Part shown: in pieces, positions 40,271-45,004 of the stretch
Layout: every line of letters starts with the position of its first letter
Numbering within the stretch: the stretch's first letter is position 1
NCBI GenBank assembly: GCA_949538655.1
Contig: CATISE010000082.1
Location: forward strand, 1-45,004
Direction of reading: 5' to 3'
Source: Marine Group II euryarchaeote MED-G33
Lineage (GTDB): Archaea > Thermoplasmatota > Poseidoniia > Poseidoniales > Thalassarchaeaceae
DNA length: 45,004 nt
Notes under the pieces: generated by a model
The model's database searches: none
What the model was told of the DNA's origin: nothing
The model's input: only the letters and a program-made list of their open reading frames with translations
Position numbers and translations under genes: made by a program

Positions 40271-40318
40271 ACGGTGCGACAGAGCCGCGAGCGAAAGGTC
40301 AAGCGGCATGGCCCTCCT

Positions 40319-40337
40319 CGCGGCGCTATGCGCCGCG
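40319..40337. other. Perfect hairpin, 8 bp stem, loop TAT, over the subtilase start
   Basis: CGCGGCGC, loop TAT, GCGCCGCG. The preferred start ATG (40328-40330) begins in the loop. In an mRNA that includes it, the stem would bury the start codon. Confidence 0.55.
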
Positions 40338-43300
40338 GAATTCTATCGATAAGTATGGTGATTCTATTCATTTTGAGCAGTTTTTCACCGCTAATCGATG
40401 TGGTTGAAACAAAGTCTTCCACTTCGGGCCAAAGTCAAGCCGTAGAAACAGAAGTTCAGATCCCAATGGAAACTGCATTTTCACCAAACCTTGCTTTTTG
40501 GATTGGGCAAGAGGTTGCCAAACCAATGGTTCTGACCCGAGATTTACAGGCCCTGCATCTATGGCAAGTCGAACATAAATTATTGCCACACCAAGCACCC
40601 GGTGATTTCCATTCTGTTCAACCATCCAGTGGTATCGTAGAGCATCGACAAATCACAATGCCCGGCAGACTTGTGCCCAAATTGGCTGGAGTTGAGGGTG
40701 TTTTCGCAGTGATTGATGCGAGTGCCGGGCCTGAACCGGCAGGTTCTCTTCCGGGTGAACCAACCTCCGTACGCAGTGGCGAAATTCACGGTGCAACGGA
40801 TGCATGGGCACGGGGTTACAATGGTTCGGGGGTTCGAGTGGCTGTTGCAGATTCGGGAATTGATTTCGCACATCCAGATTTGAATGGCACCCAGGCGATA
40901 CTCGACGAACCTTCGTCCCCATATGATGGGTGGGGGATAATGCACGACCCCGTCTCACTGCTACGCTGGCAGCGAGATGGTTTGGCTTATCCTGCTGCAG
41001 ATAATTCATGGTGGGTTGATACATCGAATTCCGATAGTGATTCAGATAACGATTCCGAATTGGATTCACAGGGCTGGGATATTACAGGAATACAGAACTC
41101 GATTTCGGGGACTTATCATTATGGTGAGCATTCGGATTCTAATTTAATCCAGAAAGCTGGAGGGGATGTCGCAATATTGGTTGTCGACACAACATTTTCC
41201 GGTGTGTATGATGCCATCTATATCGACATTGATCGTGATGGTGAATTTGGAGATGAGACCCCCATCAACAAGTCCAATCCAACATATGGCAGAGATACGG
41301 ATGCAGACGGCCTGTGGGATCAAAGTGCAGGATTGTTGTGGTGGATTTCAGATGGAATTCATGGAGTGCCATATGGGGATGTTTACGCGGCAAGAAGCGG
41401 ATATCAAAATCGAATTGCAGGTGCTGGTGAACTCGTATTGTTGATGCTCAATGATGCATCTGAAGGAGGTGGGAATCACGGAACTCTATGTGCATCGGCA
41501 GTATCTGCACAAGGCGTCATCGACAATGGTGCCGTAATGGGAATGGCTCCAGGTAGTGAATTGATTTCTGTTGCCAATTTCTATGGCGGTGGATCATACC
41601 TTGATTCAATGCGATTCATTTCAGAAGGATATGATGGAAATGGTTCCACTTCACATGATCAGGGACAAATTGGCTCATTCTCATTTGGTTGGTCTAGTGC
41701 ACATGATGATGGCGCAGATTACTGGTCATTGTATGTTGATTGGTTGACACGCGCCCACTCCCCGCAGACGACGTATTTCGTAGCAGTTGGGAATGGTGGA
41801 CATGGGTATGGTACCACTGCTTCGCCAGGCGGTGCCCATGGAGTCATCTCAGTCGGTGCATTTTCTTCAAAGGGAAGTACATGGGGTGAATCCGCCTCTT
41901 GGTCGAACAGGGGACCAAATTCTGTGAGTCGTCTCGACCCTGATATCGTAGCAGTCGGTTGGTCAGCCACCGGCGATCGGACATTGAATGAAGTCAACAA
42001 TGCCAACAATGCCTACACCACATGGGGTGGCACCTCATTGGCAACGCCCATCGCTGCTGGTTTGGCAGCAATTGTCTATCAAGCACTGGAGAATAAAACT
42101 GGAAGTTGGCCAGATTCACAAAGTTTTCGAGATATTGTAATGTCAACAGCAGATGATCGAGGATATGACCCACTGGTCCAGGGTGCTGGTTGGATGAATG
42201 CCAGCCGTGCAATTGCCGCCATTGAAGGCGATACGGGATCGCTCTTGGTAAATCCAGCTTCGTGGATGACGGGTCAAAATGAAGGTGCCCATCGAGATGG
42301 TAATCTAAACTATATTTTGCCAGGCCAAAATCAGACCATGCAACTTTCCCTTCTGAATACCGGGGATTCTCCCTTGGATGTGACCTTGACACCGTCCGAA
42401 CTCGTCCCGCTTGCAGGGCACCACATGATCTGGAATAGCACTGATACTGGTAACAATACAACATGGGATGGGCACCAGAGTCGACCTGATTGGGCATTCC
42501 CAATCCACATTGAAGGAGATGCAAATCTATCACTACCCGCCTCTGCAACACTCGTTCGTGCCCGCGCCGTAATGGAAGGTGAGGGTTTCGATGGAAATCA
42601 AAATCTACAATCTGAAAACCGCTTACATTTACGAATCTATCTTTGGAACGATGATGATGGTGATGGCAATTGGACCACTGATTCCGACAATGACAGTTAT
42701 GTCGATGATGGTGAATGGACAGAGTCGAGTGAATTGGCGATGATTACTGAGCACGTGTATGAATCGGGCCAAGTTGAGGCTCGTGTCGGAAACCCACATG
42801 ATTGGGATGGTGATGGATTGATTGTCGCATTGTGGCGTGAATTTGTAAGAGACCCGAACAAGGATCCACTCCATATTGAATTTGACTGGACCGCATTTGG
42901 ACCAGCCAACGATTCTTGGATTTCCGCACCGAATAATTTGACTATTTCTCCAAACTCAACCACACAAATCAACGTAACCATTGATGTTCCACCCGATGCC
43001 AGGGGAGGTCTCAAACAACATGGTTTGCGAATTCATGCAACCACCAACAATACAACCCGCGATTGGTCTTGGCCCGTCATTACCAATGTTGGTTTCAATG
43101 GACCTTTTACAATTACACCTACTCACATTGATGGAAATGTCAGCAATCAGACCCTGTATGATGAAACTTGGTTGCAAGGTGCACAGAGATGGGGCTGGAG
43201 AGCGGAATCTGGTGATTGGAAATTCTTGACAATGGATTGGCCAGCATCCCTATCGGGGAACGGTTCCATCCTAGTTGACGTCGATTGGCCAGATAATCCG

Positions 43301-45004
43301 TTTACAGATGTCGATGTTCATTGGATGAGTGAAGCAGATCATCCGTTCTATCTGGATGATCCAGCCGCATATGGGCCACGAACTGTCGTGATGGAAACCG
43401 GTTCGGTTGGGCAGCACCAGGGGAGTGGCAAGTATGCACATTACACCAATGGCGGAGGCAGCCGTGAAATTATCATCGCAGATGATTCACCTGGGACGAA
43501 ACAAATGCTTCTGCACTCTGCAATGCATGGGGTCAATACGAATGACAATCCATTGAATATCAGCGTTGGTTACATCACTCCGCTTGGCACAGGTTTGTCT
43601 ACTACCCTAGTCGATTGGACTCAAATGAGTGGAATGTCTAGCCATAGAATTGGTTCAACGGTCGCTTTGGATATCGATTCAATCGAAGCCCATGGATTCA
43701 CAATGCCCCAATACATGTCTAGTGAACTCGTCTACCAAGATGATCCAGAGGATGTCACATCTTCCTCCTACATTCGCGAGTTTACTGCGAATTCAAACGA
43801 ATTGATCGAGTTGGAAATCGGGTGTCATCAATCTGGCATTGATCTCGACATGTATCTCTACAGAGACAAAAACAGCAACGGCGTTCTCGATTGGGGGAAT
43901 GAACAGGTCGGTAGTTCTCAGAATTTCAATTGCGATGAATCAATCGAGTATGGAGGTGGGCAAGCCGACACTTACTGGGCGGTTGTTCACGGGTATGATT
44001 TGCGTGCGGCCAATACTACTTTCTGGCTCCGTTGGTCCGAAATCGGAGGCAACGAGTTGGCAATCTCGGACTTTACATCGATGAATTCAACGCAGATTTC
44101 TAATAATTACACCAACGGATCAAACGCTCTAGGCGGCCTTGTTCCAGAGAGTGTTATTGAGTTGAATTTGAGCTGGGATCGACCTCAAAGTGCGGGGATT
44201 TGGGGAGGCTTCGTTGATCTAACCCTTTCGAGTGGGGGTTTGATTCGTCTCCCTTACAGTTTCACCCTCATCGATCCAGCTCCCGAAGTGTCTTTCTCCT
44301 TGCCCAATGGGACTCGCACAAACGAATCAATTGCGATTTCGATGACCGCATTCGATCAAGGTACAGGATTCAATGTAAGTGGTTTGCACTATGATTTGGA
44401 TAGTCTTGTGGCAGGAACTCTACCATACCAAGCAACATTTGAAACACTTTCAATCGATGGTGTCCATCAAGTTGACAATCTTGAGTTGTGGCAACATTGG
44501 AATTCGAATCGGATTTACAGTGATGGGGATCATTTTGCTACAATCAATCAATCCTTGTCACTCGAATCAGAATCTGCAATGAATATTTTCAGTGGAGATG
44601 GGCCTGAATGGGCCGTCTCATCAGCAGAAAGCAATTATTCAGGTACGGGATATATGACTTCATCAGCGGATGGGTTTGATGCTGGAAATCAAACCACTGG
44701 TTCGAGACTTTCATGGGATGTTGAATTTGATACAAACGGGACATACTGGGTTTGGGTAAGGATGCAACATCATGGGGGAAATTCCAATGCGATTCACATT
44801 GGCTTAGACGGGGTATCTCAGACGGTTTCTCAAGGTGGAATCTCCACAAATTCCAACGGCTGGAATTGGGTCAGTAACTACGGAAACCAATCCTTGGGTC
44901 TACGCGCTACAATCGAAGTGTCTACACCTGGGCGTCACACCGTTGATGTTTGGGTTAAGGAATCCGGATTGGATTTAGATCGTATTGAATTGACCAAATC
45001 ACAA
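40328..45004 (+). CDS. Secreted subtilisin-like serine protease, partial (runs off the right edge)
   Basis: 1559 codons are visible with no stop. The start ATG at 40328 gives MRRG plus a hydrophobic signal peptide; an ATG at 40355 is the alternative. A propeptide-like part comes first, then the S8 catalytic domain: Asp175 (VADSGIDFAHPDL), His384 (GNHGTLCASA), oxyanion Asn489 (VAVGNGG) and Ser570 (GGTSLATPIAAGLA). An insertion of about 209 residues with DxDxDG-type loops separates Asp and His. After residue 620 a very long beta-rich ectodomain follows, with calcium-type loops (NDDDGDGNWTTDSDND) and many N-x-S/T sites. It is probably a cell-bound or released protease for marine protein degradation. 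Its C-terminal anchor, if any, is beyond the window. Confidence 0.92.
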   Translation, partial: MRRGILSISMVILFILSSFSPLIDVVETKSSTSGQSQAVETEVQIPMETAFSPNLAFWIGQEVAKPMVLTRDLQALHLWQVEHKLLPHQAPGDFHSVQPSSGIVEHRQITMPGRLVPKLAGVEGVFAVIDASAGPEPAGSLPGEPTSVRSGEIHGATDAWARGYNGSGVRVAVADSGIDFAHPDLNGTQAILDEPSSPYDGWGIMHDPVSLLRWQRDGLAYPAADNSWWVDTSNSDSDSDNDSELDSQGWDITGIQNSISGTYHYGEHSDSNLIQKAGGDVAILVVDTTFSGVYDAIYIDIDRDGEFGDETPINKSNPTYGRDTDADGLWDQSAGLLWWISDGIHGVPYGDVYAARSGYQNRIAGAGELVLLMLNDASEGGGNHGTLCASAVSAQGVIDNGAVMGMAPGSELISVANFYGGGSYLDSMRFISEGYDGNGSTSHDQGQIGSFSFGWSSAHDDGADYWSLYVDWLTRAHSPQTTYFVAVGNGGHGYGTTASPGGAHGVISVGAFSSKGSTWGESASWSNRGPNSVSRLDPDIVAVGWSATGDRTLNEVNNANNAYTTWGGTSLATPIAAGLAAIVYQALENKTGSWPDSQSFRDIVMSTADDRGYDPLVQGAGWMNASRAIAAIEGDTGSLLVNPASWMTGQNEGAHRDGNLNYILPGQNQTMQLSLLNTGDSPLDVTLTPSELVPLAGHHMIWNSTDTGNNTTWDGHQSRPDWAFPIHIEGDANLSLPASATLVRARAVMEGEGFDGNQNLQSENRLHLRIYLWNDDDGDGNWTTDSDNDSYVDDGEWTESSELAMITEHVYESGQVEARVGNPHDWDGDGLIVALWREFVRDPNKDPLHIEFDWTAFGPANDSWISAPNNLTISPNSTTQINVTIDVPPDARGGLKQHGLRIHATTNNTTRDWSWPVITNVGFNGPFTITPTHIDGNVSNQTLYDETWLQGAQRWGWRAESGDWKFLTMDWPASLSGNGSILVDVDWPDNPFTDVDVHWMSEADHPFYLDDPAAYGPRTVVMETGSVGQHQGSGKYAHYTNGGGSREIIIADDSPGTKQMLLHSAMHGVNTNDNPLNISVGYITPLGTGLSTTLVDWTQMSGMSSHRIGSTVALDIDSIEAHGFTMPQYMSSELVYQDDPEDVTSSSYIREFTANSNELIELEIGCHQSGIDLDMYLYRDKNSNGVLDWGNEQVGSSQNFNCDESIEYGGGQADTYWAVVHGYDLRAANTTFWLRWSEIGGNELAISDFTSMNSTQISNNYTNGSNALGGLVPESVIELNLSWDRPQSAGIWGGFVDLTLSSGGLIRLPYSFTLIDPAPEVSFSLPNGTRTNESIAISMTAFDQGTGFNVSGLHYDLDSLVAGTLPYQATFETLSIDGVHQVDNLELWQHWNSNRIYSDGDHFATINQSLSLESESAMNIFSGDGPEWAVSSAESNYSGTGYMTSSADGFDAGNQTTGSRLSWDVEFDTNGTYWVWVRMQHHGGNSNAIHIGLDGVSQTVSQGGISTNSNGWNWVSNYGNQSLGLRATIEVSTPGRHTVDVWVKESGLDLDRIELTKSQ

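Noticed and set aside
1..45004. CRISPR array, insertion sequence, prophage or integrated element
   Set aside because: No spaced direct repeats, transposase, integrase or terminal inverted repeats were seen. The tRNA genes have no duplicated 3' ends nearby.

Overview
The window looks like a piece of a marine euryarchaeal chromosome, most probably Marine Group II (Candidatus Poseidoniales, Thermoplasmatota). This rests on gene content, not on a database match. Archaeal or eukaryote-like information genes are RNA polymerase subunit L, elongation factor 1-beta next to its usual zinc-ribbon partner, Cbf5, archaeal CMP kinase, a GPN-loop GTPase, an EMC3-like (DUF106) insertase, TruD, a SOSS-B-like OB protein, DUF2240 and a UbiA-type archaeal lipid prenyltransferase. 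They sit among genes usual for a surface-active marine heterotroph: two MMPL/RND exporters, very large secreted proteins, a subtilase, an esterase and an acyl-CoA dehydrogenase. There is no rRNA, insertion sequence, phage gene or CRISPR array.

Layout. 1-3008: an unknown gene leaving the left edge, divergent from rqcH (ribosome rescue). 3030-10254: a minus-strand run with a secreted SGNH esterase carrying thrombospondin type 3 repeats, an MMPL/RND exporter, a GT2 glycosyltransferase and a small unknown gene. 10437-13989: a sugar-nucleotide epimerase, a membrane-tethered thioredoxin-like protein and a VKOR-family protein, then on the other strand a small unknown gene and a second exported thioredoxin-like protein; together these form an oxidative-folding neighbourhood. 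14057-17547: rlmE, an OB-fold protein, zinc ribbon plus EF-1beta, facing truD and rpoL. 17696-25852: a second MMPL/RND protein, DUF2240, a HEAT-repeat gene cut by an in-frame TAA, a DEAD-box helicase, an archaeosortase-like protease, a TusA-like protein and GTP cyclohydrolase II. 25856-31186: tRNA-His, a large surface protein, a structured intergenic region, then cbf5-cmk-DUF106. 31263-37708: a TPR protein, a striking proline-rich/beta-domain/acidic/zinc-ribbon protein, a GPN GTPase, argF and a UbiA prenyltransferase. 37741-45004: a small winged-helix-like protein, tRNA-Glu, acyl-CoA dehydrogenase, HD hydrolase, tRNA-Gln and a subtilase that runs off the right edge.

The genome is very compact. 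Six of the seven convergent gene pairs have a gap of 1 bp or less, or overlap by 4 bp. Where an intergenic gap exists it often holds a perfect short hairpin, frequently with loop TAT and often 9-17 nt after a stop codon. The best leads are this hairpin family, a TATA-preceded structured RNA candidate beside cbf5, the proline-rich zinc-ribbon protein at 32028-34898, and the interrupted HEAT gene. All functional names come from motifs read by eye; no search was run.
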